Of a stretch of 64,000 nt of DNA, positions 1 to 10,985 are shown one piece after another (position 1 is the stretch's first letter; each line of letters opens with the position of its first letter). Below the pieces are notes generated by a model that saw only the letters and a list, made by a program, of their open reading frames with translations, did not search any database and was not told the origin of the DNA. This stretch comes from Tetracladium setigerum (taxonomy: Eukaryota > Ascomycota > Leotiomycetes > Helotiales): assembly GCA_031472005.1 (NCBI GenBank), contig PZJY01000010.1, positions 496,001-560,000 of the forward strand, in the 5' to 3' direction. A program made the translations under genes and the position numbers.

Positions 1-381
1 ATCACGTGACCTGACAGCTTCTTTACATTTCCCGCTGTTTAATCGCCGCGTCCGCAGCACTTGTCAGCCTCGCAATACTCAACAGTCCTCTTTTATTGAA
101 ATCCCATTGGTCTGCCCTTTCCGTCTGCCCTGACACCAAAAAATGATCAGGCTGGCCGCCCTCGACCGCCCTCGACCGCCCTCGTGGCCGTCGTGGCCCT
201 GGTGGCTCTGGATTGCAAGATCATAAGCATGCTGCTCGACACAAGTCTATCGGACAACTGCTTCACTTAACCAAATCCATCTCGCCGGTAGAGTCACCGT
301 TCACAACACTTCTCATCAAGTTTCATCACCGAAAAGCTCACGCCATAGCCAAATACTTGGTGAAAAAATCGCTGCCTGATC
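1..381. other. 5' flank of the C2H2/DUF6590 gene
   Basis: No gene is supported here. The stretch contains a CACGTG palindrome at the extreme left edge and a short GC-rich run of CTCGACCGCC and GTGGCC-type direct repeats near 160-210. It probably holds the promoter and 5' leader of the gene that starts near 382. Confidence 0.4.
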
Positions 382-3300
382 ATGGGTGAAGAAATGGACG
401 CGAGTCACATGCCTGATTTCATACCGCAACTGCCAACCCCAGACGACTCTAGTGGTTTCCTGCTCGACATGATGGGAGATTTCGAGAGCATTGATGGTAC
501 AGGGATCAGAGGGAACTACACACACAACAACTTGACTTCCGATCAAACAAGCTTTGACGAGGGATGCTACAGCTTCGGTAACAGCACGTGTAAGTTCGTC
601 GTAGTATCTGGGAGATTGTGGAAATCTGATATCGACGAAATAGGCACAAATGATACTATGCAAAACTCATTCGTTATTGGATCGGCTCATTCCTTTGACA
701 TGACAACTTCTGGAATTTTCCTCAACGAGTTGAATTCCCTTGAGTGTATTCCGATGGATCTACTTGGACCTGGAACAGGGCCCTGCAAGTTGAGATGGAA
801 CTGTGGCCCAATTGCAACACGAACCTCGGAACTCTCTCAACGGACATTTCTAACACGGGAACTATGACTGGTTCCTTGCTAAGCAACATCTCAAACACTA
901 CAATTGCTTCTTCAAAAGCCTCCACTACTGTAAACAATTCATCTTATCTTGAGAGTCGAAGGTTTAAGCCAACCTCTGCATCGCAGTCTCCCCATCTGGT
1001 TACTCGGAGGAAGTTCAAGGAGGCGACACGAAGGGCAGTCTCTGCATCTTGTAGCACTGGCGGAAATCGCAATCAAGTTCTCCAGCCACAACAAGTGATT
1101 CAGGTTCTTGAAGACTTCGTTCATCGCCTGTCTGTCACAAAGAAAGACGGCATTGACCTTTTGGCCAAGTTCACGAATATTGTCAAAGTAGAACAAGAAT
1201 ATTGGAGCTCCAATGAGACCAGCAGCACCTTCGGCTCGGCGAGCGCTACCTCTGCATCCCAGGATTGTTCTTCCATCTCAGATGTGACAGAATCCGATCT
1301 CTCCTATGAAACATCATCATGTTCAAACAGTGACCAGTCAATGTATGAGCTTCCGGGCTCTGATCCAAGTGACACAGACTTGTCATCTTCCAACTCTGTT
1401 TCTTCAACCCCACGCCAACCATCTCATGAGCTTCGCGGCTCCGAAGTCCAACCAGCTCATGAGCTTCAGGGCTCCGAGGTTCAATCTACCCACGAACCAT
1501 GCGCATTATGTGATGTTCAGCCTCTCTACTTTTGTACTTTCGGAACTTGTTCGTATTCCGTCCACGACTTCTCGGATTGGAAACGACACGAGGAAAGCAG
1601 CAAGCACTGGCCGCAGCACCGTTACATGTGCACAGAATGCCCGTCTACAACCTTGGGTTCAATGGGTCATTTAGTGTGTGAATTCTGTCTTGTTCCACTC
1701 TCAGGTCTGGGTGTATCACGGAGCACTCACCACCTTCAATGTGCTGCTGCGATGCGCAAAGGCAAGACTTTCCAAAGATGCGATAAACTTGTTCACCACC
1801 TTCGAGTGGATCACGGATTGACGGATGCTGGCCAACGGGCCGCAGCCTCAAAGTACAGTCTCAATACTCGGTGGCCGCGACAGTGTGGATTCTGCGGCAC
1901 CGCATTCCATACTTGGGATGAGAGGATGGAGCATATTGGGGAACACTTTAGGAGTGGATTAACTAAATCAACATGGAAACTACCTTTCCGGCTCCCTAAA
2001 GGCCCTGATCCTAAGAAACACGATGCTCGACCCAAGGACGATGACAGCGATGATGACGATGAATTTCACGACGGAAAAGGCCCTTCAAACGAGAGGATCA
2101 GCTGTGCCAATCGCGGAAAGCAACGGAAGACTCGTTCTTCAAGCAAGAACCAGATAGGTGGCCATCATGGTTCTTATATGCATTCACGCTCAAGTGGAAA
2201 TGCTGTCTCAACTATGGATGGAAGCATCAAGAGCGAAGAGTATGGTAAGGAAGCTTGCCAACGGCTAGAGGAAACGGAGTCAAGAGATACAACATTCCTA
2301 GATGGGTTATCAGACAAACCGGCCAATGTTGATGACAGAAATATCCTCAACAAAGACCCATCAGCCGAGTCTCTCAAAGGAGAAGAGTCAGTTGTAAAGG
2401 AAGTCAAACAAGAAATTGTTGAGGCTTCCAATCTTGATAATCTCGAAGGGCATTCCAAGTTGGGTTCCTCCATACTTCAGGAGGGCCTGACTTCATCCAC
2501 ACTTTCGAAATACAATGCCCCATCAACCACACACATTATGCTTGAAAGATATCTGGGGGATAAGAATGAGGTCATTCCTAATGACCTGAAAGCGGCACTT
2601 AGACCTGGGGATTATAGAGAGACCATCTTGGAACAGGACTTTCCCCGGGAAGACTACGATAGTAGTTTTGGTGTATTCAATTGCTCCACGGGCGCACATC
2701 CGTCAACGGCACAGAATACGGACGAGAAAATGGGATTGATGAAGGAAAACAAGCTTACAACGGCTCATTGGCCGCCTCATTTCAGCTCCCCCACGCTTCT
2801 TGCTCGCAATAAGTCCCTTATTATTGTCCCAAAGTTCACAGAACAAGCCGACTCCTATATCAATACTTACACCTACCACGACATCCGTCATCCTCCCTAT
2901 TATACGGGAGACGTATCAAAAAACAATCAAAGTCATCAAACGGAGAATCGATCTGCCACTTACGCTCCACCTGACACTTCAACGTGTTGTGCCTTGAAAA
3001 CATTCGACACAGCACATACTTCCGACAAGTCACTGCTTCGCATCACAAATGATTCCGTAGCGGCGGACGATCCTGATCCGAGTACGTTATATCTTCAACA
3101 TATTTAAAATTCCTGACTGACAACAATTAGAATTTAGGACCGCCGGAACCAGAACAGGTGCATCACACTCGACAGACGCCTGCAGTCGTGACTATGCCAA
3201 TATAGAACCTCTCACATCAACACACAACCAACCCACCGATCCCCTATACTACTATACACACGTTCCCGAATCCAACGAATCCTCCAACATAACCGACGTA

Positions 3301-5600
3301 CCCTGTCCGGAAGGCATCAAAAAAGAAAGACCCCGTCTCATGATCCCGCAATATCTCGATTGGCACGGTGTCAATCCCGCTCAAATGCTACGATTGGGTC
3401 CCGAATCTGGTAATGTTGAGAAAGTAGCACGGCAGAGTTTCATTTTTAATCGCTCCTTACCGCTTCAATTGCAGCGGTATATCAACAGTTCGGAGACATA
3501 CTCGTGGTCAAGCAATATCGATGTCGGCAGAAGTCTAGCGCAAGAGCAGCCAGAACAGGGAGGGCAGTCGCAAAAAAGACTTACTCGAAGGAAGTTTCCT
3601 AATGAGCAGAGAGCAGAAGTAGCAAGAATTCGTGCAAGAGGGGCTTGTGAGCAGTGTCGCATGAAGCAAATAAGAGTAAGTAGTAAGGCAGAGATATAGG
3701 CTTTCGCTACCGTAAATCTACTTTAACACTTTTACTGATCTTTTTCTTTAGTGCCATGAGAGCCATTTCGTCGCACCTTCGGGAGCCTCTCCGTCACAGT
3801 CCGATCACCAATACATGCAATCCCATGATGGTTTGTTCACAACACTCGAAGCATCATAACAAAAAATTTACTCATTGTACTCAACAGGCACTGATATGGC
3901 TGGTGTATCCCTCCGTCCTTCGAGTGCACCAGACTCGAATGGCTACCCTCAAGCCATTTCGAAAAGTATCCGTACTAATACGGAAGCTCTAGAGAAATTC
4001 GACAAAGGTAATTGATTTTCTAATTGAGTCTTGGAGGCCATAGCTCATACCTAGCAGAGTCTAAATGGGGGAGGTTCGATGGGAGGTCCGATACGAAGTC
4101 CGAGTTCAAATTTGGAAGAGTATGAAAACTCGCCGTGTACAGAGAAATAAACTTACAAATTGCAGATTTTCAAAGTTTTGTGGTCTGAACCTCAAGGTAA
4201 AGGTCTGCCAAGTGTCTCCTATCACGACCGAAACAACCACGCGTATGAGAAGATTCGACGGTTTGTAGTCATTAGTGCAAGAAAAGGACACTCAATATGC
4301 CTGTAAGTAATTTGCACATCAAATGCCCGCAAGCCATCAACTAAACTCGACTAGCCCCATCGCGACCTATAGCAGTCAGGGACTGCAGAAGCATGGCGAT
4401 CATTCACAAGAGCATGCTGGAATATGCAGCTCAGGAGATCTGATCAAATTTAAACCCCCGGAAAGGATTCATTTGGATAATGACAGGTTAGCAGAAGCTG
4501 CCCTACAATTTGAGCGATGCTGACATTCGCATAGCAATTTCCAAAATACGGGTTGTTTGACCTGCCCCTACCCAAGTTGTATCAGAAAGAAAGCCGGAAG
4601 GAATTCTTTCTTTCGCCGTGCCGATCTCGAGCGGCACTACCGAGAAGTCCACAACTTGAAAGAGCAACAACGAACCTGCCGCGAGACTAACTCCTGTAGC
4701 CGTACTGGAGCTCTTTGCTTCATTGATCTCTTTCTGATAAATGAAGTAGAGTTGACTAGTTCTCAGCGAATGGGAGGTTTGCTTTTCCTTCACCGATTGA
4801 TAGAAACGCGAATGCGGGTTGTAGGGACCAGTTCCTTCAACCGTAAAGATCACTTCCACGACCTCCTGAATCCCTACACCCGCTCCCCCTCTCCTCTGGG
4901 CCACTGGAGCTTCATCTGTTCCCAACACATCACCTCCAACTGCAGTTGCGTCGCTGAACGCACCGACATCCCCAACAACCCCAACGCCAACGACATCACC
5001 ACCACCAACAACATCCCACACTACAACCAAGCCTACGAACCCACCGGCCCCCTACATTACACCCACGTCCCCCCATCAAACGACTCCTCCAACCTAACCG
5101 ACGACGTCCCCTGCCCAGACGACATCTCCAAGGAACGCCCCCACCTCATCATCCCTCGCTATCTCGAACGTCACGGTGTCAATCCCGCTGAGTTCCTACG
5201 ATTGGGTCCCGAACCCGGTAATAATGAGAAAGGAGCGCGGCAGATTTCCATTTTTCATAATTCTTACCCCTTTCAGTTGCAGCGGTATGTGAATAGTCCG
5301 GAAACATACGCGTATCCTTATTCTCATACTACTACTACTGCCACACATCATCATCATCATCATCATGCGTTGTTTTCGGTGGATTCTGGTGATTTTGATG
5401 ATGAAGAGTACTGCGATGAAGCTGCTTTCTCACTCGTGGATCATGGAAATCGGTTCTTGCCACAGGGAGTTTATTTTAATGAGAGTATGGTGGTGAATCA
5501 GTCGTCGACGAGAAAGAGTAAGAATAGTGGTGGGAAGTTGAGTGATGGTGGCAAGATTGGCTTTGTTGATTGTGATGGTGATAGACCACCTACCAGATGA
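382..5600 (+). CDS. C2H2 zinc-finger protein with DUF6590 domain, multi-exon
   Basis: Exons that chain in frame are about 790-3081, 3131-3675, 3752-3830, 3888-4007, 4058-4119, 4166-4302, 4355-4486 and 4535-5600; donors are GTACGT, GTAAGT, GTTTGT, GTAATT, GTATGA, GTAAGT and GTTAGC. The 5' end is uncertain. An open frame from ATG 382 must splice into the long frame between 744 and 867 (possible donor GTAAGT at 590), or translation starts at ATG 864. Encoded in order: a Ser/Thr-rich N-terminus, CxxC/H zinc-finger pairs (about 1500-1960) of the type common in fungal C2H2 proteins, an acidic stretch, a GACEQCRMKQIRC cysteine motif, a DUF6590 domain (KVLWSEPQGKGLP, KIRRFVVISARKGHSICL, PIATYSSQG), then another C2H2 finger (CPYPSC to HYREVH). 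The end repeats an upstream module. This suggests a nuclear, nucleic-acid-binding protein; targets are unknown. A split into two genes cannot be excluded. Confidence 0.7.
3226..3515 (+). repeat. Coding duplication, copy 1
   Basis: This segment encodes a peptide module (YTHVPESNESSN, then IPQYLDWHGVNPAQMLRLGP, then QLQRYINSSETYS). It recurs at 5029-5315 with clear nucleotide and protein similarity. The copies keep the same frame and order of motifs, so this is a duplicated protein module rather than chance similarity. Confidence 0.85.
5029..5315 (+). repeat. Coding duplication, copy 2
   Basis: Second copy of the module at 3226-3515 (YTHVPPSNDSSN, then IPRYLERHGVNPAEFLRLGP, then QLQRYVNSPETYA). 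It lies in the last exon of the zinc-finger gene and is followed by a His-rich run and an acidic stretch. Confidence 0.85.
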
Positions 5601-5890
5601 TCGGAAAGAAGAGCTTGGGGATATGAAGCGGAAATACAATCGGATAGACCTCCCATACGAGCACAAAGAAGAGCTTCGGAACGTGCGGCGGGACCGGCAC
5701 CTCATGAACAACCTCCAAAACGGTCACAAAGATGACCTGGGAAGGCGAGGTGGAAAGAACATGTTATAGATCATCTCACAGATGGTCAAAAGAAGAGCTT
5801 GGGAACACTAAACGGGACCACCACCTCATGGAAAACCTCCAATACTGTCTTTGGGATGGCTGTGGGAAGTGAAGCGGAAGCAAGCAGATA
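5580..5890 (+). repeat. Imperfect ~63-base tandem repeat, about five units
   Basis: A unit with the core ACCTCC, a short spacer, then CACAAAGAAGAGCTTGGG recurs at 5648, 5711, 5773 and 5835 (spacing 63, 62, 62), with a first unit starting about 5580. The first three units share one open frame (DRKEELG, EHKEELRN, GHKDDLGR); the fourth is shifted by one base. It begins at the stop of the zinc-finger gene, so it may be an extended or decayed C-terminus. Confidence 0.7.
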
Positions 5891-6048
5891 GCATTCCGAG
5901 CCTGTGAGTTGGTAGAGGGTGAGGGCGGAAGTGAGGAATGCGAAATTGGTCAATTCATTTTTTAGGGCGGCATGCACAGCAGGCATTCACAACAGGCAGG
6001 TCCTGTATTTAGGAATTCTCTTCATATCTCTTTCAGTGATAAGTACAT

Positions 6049-6757
6049 TTAATTGATTTCTCCTCTCTTCGCTGCCTTCCTGCTATAGTGGCACTTAATT
6101 ACAGTTCCAATAATCAAGCCAAGAACGGAGCAAACGACAGATACGGCAATAGCAATGATGGCGCCTCTGGAGAGTGACGATTTGGAAGACGAATTACTTG
6201 TGGTATTCGTTGTTCCTGAGTATGTGGAAGACAATCAGCGCAGATTCCGAAATATGCCACTCGGGAACTCAACTCACCAGACGTCTGCGACGTGGTCGAC
6301 GATGAATCCTTGCTTGGAGCTGGAGCCTTTGTGGGTGCTGGCTGTTCTGTTGCAACAGTTGCAGTCTCCGCAGAAATGGTGTCGCCGTTTGCTTCTAAAC
6401 AGACCCCAAAGCCGTTTGAGACGCTACAAGATGTTCCAACAGGACACCAGCCCAGCCAAGTTCCCATATCGCAGCATATGTAACCAGAGGGAATGCAACT
6501 GCTTACAAGGGAACCGGTGCAGCACGAGTAGCCGGTAAGGCAGGTGTATGGGTTTCCGAATGCTAATTCGTAGGTATATTAGATCTAGTGTGTTGAAATC
6601 AAGATTCAGAGACAAAGAGATACCTACCGTCCAGAAAACAGAATGCACGTTTGTCTAGGTTCGCTCCCTCCGAACTTTCTAGTCCTACTGGCCCAGCATC
6701 TACTAACCCTATCGCAAGGGCCACCAAGGTGACGAGTAGTCTCTGAACACACTTCAT
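6049..6757 (-). CDS. Small secreted cysteine-rich single-pass membrane protein (193 aa)
   Basis: Three exons, 6757-6628, 6562-6278 and 6215-6049, join in frame with donors GTAGGT and GTGAGT and acceptors TTAG and CTCAG. The product starts with a signal peptide (MKCVQRLLVTLVALAIGLVDA) and reaches a Lys-Arg, Kex2-type site just before AFCF, about residue 38-40. A compact domain of about ten cysteines follows (including GYSCCTG, ICCDMG and WCPVGTSC), then a Thr/Pro/Ser-rich stalk, a hydrophobic helix (AIIAIAVSVVCSVLGLIIGT) and a short basic cytosolic tail ending KRGEIN. The layout suggests a cell-surface protein with an exposed cysteine-rich head. I do not recognise the family. The start is firm because the signal peptide begins at the first ATG. 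Confidence 0.75.
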
Positions 6758-7469
6758 GTTTGATCGACGATTGTCGCGGTGATATTTTATGTATCGTTAT
6801 TGTTGAGAGAAAGCGAGAAAGAGGGATGTTAGAATGATTCTTCTCGATCACCTCTCAACATGCAGCAAACTCTTTTATTATTCTATCATGCCGCCTCTCC
6901 CAGCCTGATTTGTATGTGAATCCGCCCACCGAAAAAATTGGGCGCTGAAGACTGGATCAGAGTATCTCCATGATATTGCAGATATTGCCAAGAAGGATCT
7001 TGCCGTGCGCCTTGGGAGCTGCCCCTAACGAGGCTGTCGAACGAATTATGGGCATATGTGTGCCTCATGACTAAGACAAACGGGATGTGTCAATAGGCAC
7101 AACCAACCGCAAGGTTCTTTGCAATACTTAAGGTTCGAACTTTCCCGAGATATCACACCAGAGGCGGCAACTGAGAGGAAAAGTCAAGTTCAGCTATTCA
7201 GCCACATGGTGGTGTAGGGCTTTCACTTTGTCACCGCTTTTTTCTGCCAGACAACTTAATTCCTCAAACCTCTTCTTTTCGACATAGTGTCAGAAAATGG
7301 CGTTGTATGTATCATCTGGCAACTGTAAGTTTTGAGTTAGTGGTGGGTAACTATGGCTATGTAATTCAGGCGGTTCTTGAAAACTAAAGGACCACTTGCC
7401 AAGCTTTTGACGAAAGTACCTAAACAAGAAACGAGGCCAGTAAGAAATCCATAATTTTGAGTCTAGCTA
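6758..7469. other. Intergenic, no supported gene
   Basis: The stretch holds the 5' flank of the small membrane-protein gene and the 3' flank of the HET gene. A tiny ATG frame near 7297 with a possible intron gives only about a dozen residues and was not accepted. Confidence 0.4.
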
Positions 7470-9976
7470 TTATGCAAGAGTAACAAGCTTGAATCGTGGC
7501 TTTGCAGTCTCCCAATTTACCAGACGAATGTGATACATAGGCTGCTGAACACGATAAGCAACCCCCTCTTTCCACTCGATAACCATTGTTTCCAGTCGGA
7601 TGTCATATTTGAACTTGGGATCTTCGTCAGTGCGCGTGAGAAAGATAACATCGAATTGGTCGCCTTGCTTTTTACGCCACTCGTCGTTCAGGACAATCAT
7701 AGAGATGCTTGTTTCTTGGCCCGGTATGTACATCGCATACAGCGAACATCCTTTTCCGAAGCTTTTCTCTGGCGTGGGGCTGATTGTGATTGAAGCCGTG
7801 CTTGTCCAGAAGCGTAAGATGTGAGTCTTTCTAGCTTGCAGCTTCCCCGGCCATTCTTTAATATCTTCGCTTAATCGGCTTTGTATATCTTCCAAGAATG
7901 GTGGTGGAGATGTGGGATCAACGCCAAAGAACTCATGCGTATATCCGACAGAGGTGGCTTGCTCGTCTGGAGGATTGATCGTCTCCAAGACCCCATTTTC
8001 ATTCATCTTCCACCATATTATCTGGGTTGATGACCCAAAAGTGACTTCTATCATCTTAACGTCTTTTCCACTCTGCAAGCCAGCCCAAGACCAACTCGGG
8101 AAGTCTTCTCTTCGTTGCTCTGGGAAATGTAAATCAGTTCTCCACAGCATAGCCCATGAAAATCGAAGTCGAGGAAGTCCCCAGTGATGGACACCCAATG
8201 TTGGAGCAAGTACGTTCAAGTAAGCCGTGAAACCATTAATTGCATCACTCGGTTGGGTGAGATCTCTCATCTGGTACATTCTCAGTGATGATTGATAGAT
8301 TTTTTCTGGTGTCGAGTCATTAAACGATGGCTTGTAAATTCGCTCAATGGATTGTGCTTCGTAACTTCGGCCTTCGTAGACTTTGAGGACATCTTTGAAA
8401 CTTCTTGTGTCTTTGAAGAGCTCGAGGTTTGTGTCTTCCGATTGAACGGTGGCATTGCAAAGCCAGTATGCTTGACTACTGCTGAAGATGAGAAGTCGTT
8501 TTGAAAGGAACTTTTCCTGGAGTGTCCATCCTCTTGTATCCCAAATCGAAGCTGAAAGCGTTTGAGACAGTGTGGGAAGTGTATTGATGAACTCCAAATC
8601 CCCGATCTTACAGGTAGATTGATTCGGTATCCTAGTATCCGCTCGAAGGCCGGGAATGGGACAGTTGGCGTGGGGTTCGGTGTTGACAATTGTGAGAGTT
8701 GCACATTTATAGATTGAATCCATTCTCCCAATCTGTCGTCCTTTGTCTGTCCAGTCATCCTGTTGAATACATAAAGCATCAATCCACAAGTAACGGAACC
8801 TGAGTTTTGCGGTGACAGTAATTGCATCATGGACCGTCTTTGGAATGTCGGTTTTTGAATCGGACAGTCCGCCAGGGAGATAAAGTCGTTCGCGGGTTGT
8901 GTTTAGCAACTTCAATTGCTTAGAGACTTCGTCCGGACCCCAACAATAACTCAATGCAACATACTCGATGCCCTGTGGTAGATCGACGGCATCAACGACA
9001 CAACGAGCGTTTACATCGATGAGTCTCATTCCGAACGCAGGAGGATCCAAAGTTTCTTCTTTGCATGCATTGTGATGCCCAACACAGTTCGTGATCCACA
9101 TTCGACAGAGATCGAAGTTTATCTGTTTCCCAATAAGTCTTCCGGAAAAGTGTGAATAATCTCCTGTTGATTTCGTATCACACAGCAAGATTCTAGAGTT
9201 AAACAGTATACTCTTCATCATCGGCTTGAACGGCCCTTTGACAACCGCATGCGACTCTGTAAACTTCGTATCCAATTCCAGTCTCGGAAGACCTATGTCT
9301 CCCTTGGTGATCTTGATTCCAATCTCTCCCTTTGTTTTCTCGGCATGCTGCAACAATACTGGATCCTGGCTGCAAGTATCACGGAGAAACTTACAGTATT
9401 CGCAATCCTTGGAATTCCCTACCAGTTTCTCCACATCAATTTTCCACTCTCGTGTTGATGGAACTCGTCGTTTTTTCTGAGGAAAATGTCTTGCCATGAC
9501 CTGAAATTGACATGCCATACAAGTTCCTAGCTCGAGATCTCTGTCGTTGATGTCCTGATGTGTGGTAGAAGGGGGCCCTACTCCTTCCAAAAGACCAATT
9601 TCCTTGATATCTTCTCTGCCTGGCAAATGGTTTTGCAGAAGAGCCTCAACACTCTTAGGATTGAGAATCCCGACCAACTCATCAATCTTCTGGCCATTCT
9701 TGAAGAAGATGACCATGGGTAAGCCTTTGATGGACAGATCTTTGTAGGCGGACTCAATAGCCACGGCATCTAGTGAGTAGCAGTTGACGTCCGGGTACGT
9801 TTTCGCGATTCTGTTTATCTTAATACTGCAGAGTACAAACGGATCAAATATAGGAGTAATCTTACTCAAGAATTGGGCGAACATAATGGTTCCCGGAACA
9901 GAATACGGCGTATGGGTGGAGGATCACTATTGTGTCATCCCTTGCCTCGAGGATTGTCTTGCGGAACTCTGCTATT
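7470..9976 (-). CDS. HET-domain protein with N-terminal thioredoxin-like domain
   Basis: The main exon is 9810-7470. An upstream exon, about 9976-9866, joins through a 55-base intron (donor GTAAGA, acceptor AACAG; an acceptor 15 bases earlier is also possible). The true start lies further upstream and is not resolved. The N-terminus reads as thioredoxin fold: a TILEARDDTIVIL strand, then FCSGNH where the CxxC active site should be, then IAKTYPDVNCYSLDA and GLPMVIFFKNGQK. The active site is therefore degenerate. A linker with Cys pairs (CMACQ, CEYCKF) precedes the HET domain, with YVALSYCWGP (about 8960), FRYLWIDALCIQQDD and RGWTLQEKFLSKRLLIF. HET domains trigger incompatibility and cell death in filamentous fungi; the trigger of this copy is unknown. 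A ~380-residue C-terminal region ends the protein without a frame break. Confidence 0.8.
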
Positions 9977-10985
9977 CTTTCATGGAGTCAGAATATATTT
10001 TTGAGCGAGAGTAAGAAATCTTAGCGTAAGAAAAGGGTGATTTCATGAATATTTGTGCTCTCACGACGTGATCTGGTGGACGCTCATTGTGGACGAGGCT
10101 AGGCTCTGTCGCTAATGGCAGAATCGGTCGTGCGAAGGAAATGGTAGAAGATTGATCGTTTAATTGAAAATCAGCTTTGGAGAATCTGATGTCAACCTGT
10201 TAGACAATTAATTCTCAATTCTATGAATTTTTCTGGGAGTCTGTGAGCTGAAGTATCGAGCTGCTGACGTGTACAATATCAGAACGCCAAAGCTAACTCT
10301 TTGTGTTCGGAAGACTCCCATTCGTTCGTTTGTCAGAACAAATAGTATCGCGCTTTGAAACCAAAAATTTAAGGTATCTATGTAACTCATACTCTCGCGA
10401 TCGTTCATGAAAAGAAAGGGCCAAACACCGCTGCTGTACTACCTTATTGTTCAATCAACGTAACTAATCTATTAGGAGCATCCCTTTCGTCTTCGCCAAA
10501 ACAATATGCTTACGATATGCTGGTCTTGTGGTCGTGCTCAGCTGGCTGTTCTACTACGGCAACACCCATATTCTTCATAATTGGAGTATTCTTGGTGATG
10601 CAATAATGGGCCAACAACTAAGTCCCCTACCAACAGTCGATGCGGAAAAAAAAAAAAAGCGCACTCCCTGAGGTATTAACTCCAAGAAACTTCTTCTTCT
10701 TCTTTTTCTTCTACTTCTTCTTCTATTAACAACAGCCTTCTTACTTTTGTCTTTATATGTAAACTGCTTTTCTACTTCAGCAATCATGATCTTCTATCTC
10801 TTCCCTTCTCCACAGGTTATGAGCCCCAAACATTGTCAAGTATTTTGCTGTTTTTGTCGAAGGAATAGTGCATTACCATAACGACTGCTGAAGCGCAGTA
10901 AATGATGACAAGGAACGCTCTTTTTTGCTTCACCACTAGGATGGGTGCTGGCACCGGAAAGTAGTCTCAGACGTACACCAGCAGC
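9977..10985. other. Intergenic, no supported gene
   Basis: This includes the unresolved 5' end of the thioredoxin-HET gene (about 9977-10080). The remainder, up to the HeLo-kinase stop at 10986, shows only short frames in all directions and a CTT-rich microsatellite. Confidence 0.4.
10688..10727. repeat. TTC/TTCTTCT-rich microsatellite
   Basis: A run of TTC repeats interrupted by TTTTT and CTA, directly after a poly-A run near 10646-10657. It is simple sequence in an intergenic region. Confidence 0.7.

Noticed and set aside
7297..7420. Tiny ATG frame with a GTAAGT...TTCAG intron
   Set aside because: The spliced product would be about a dozen residues; no support for a gene.
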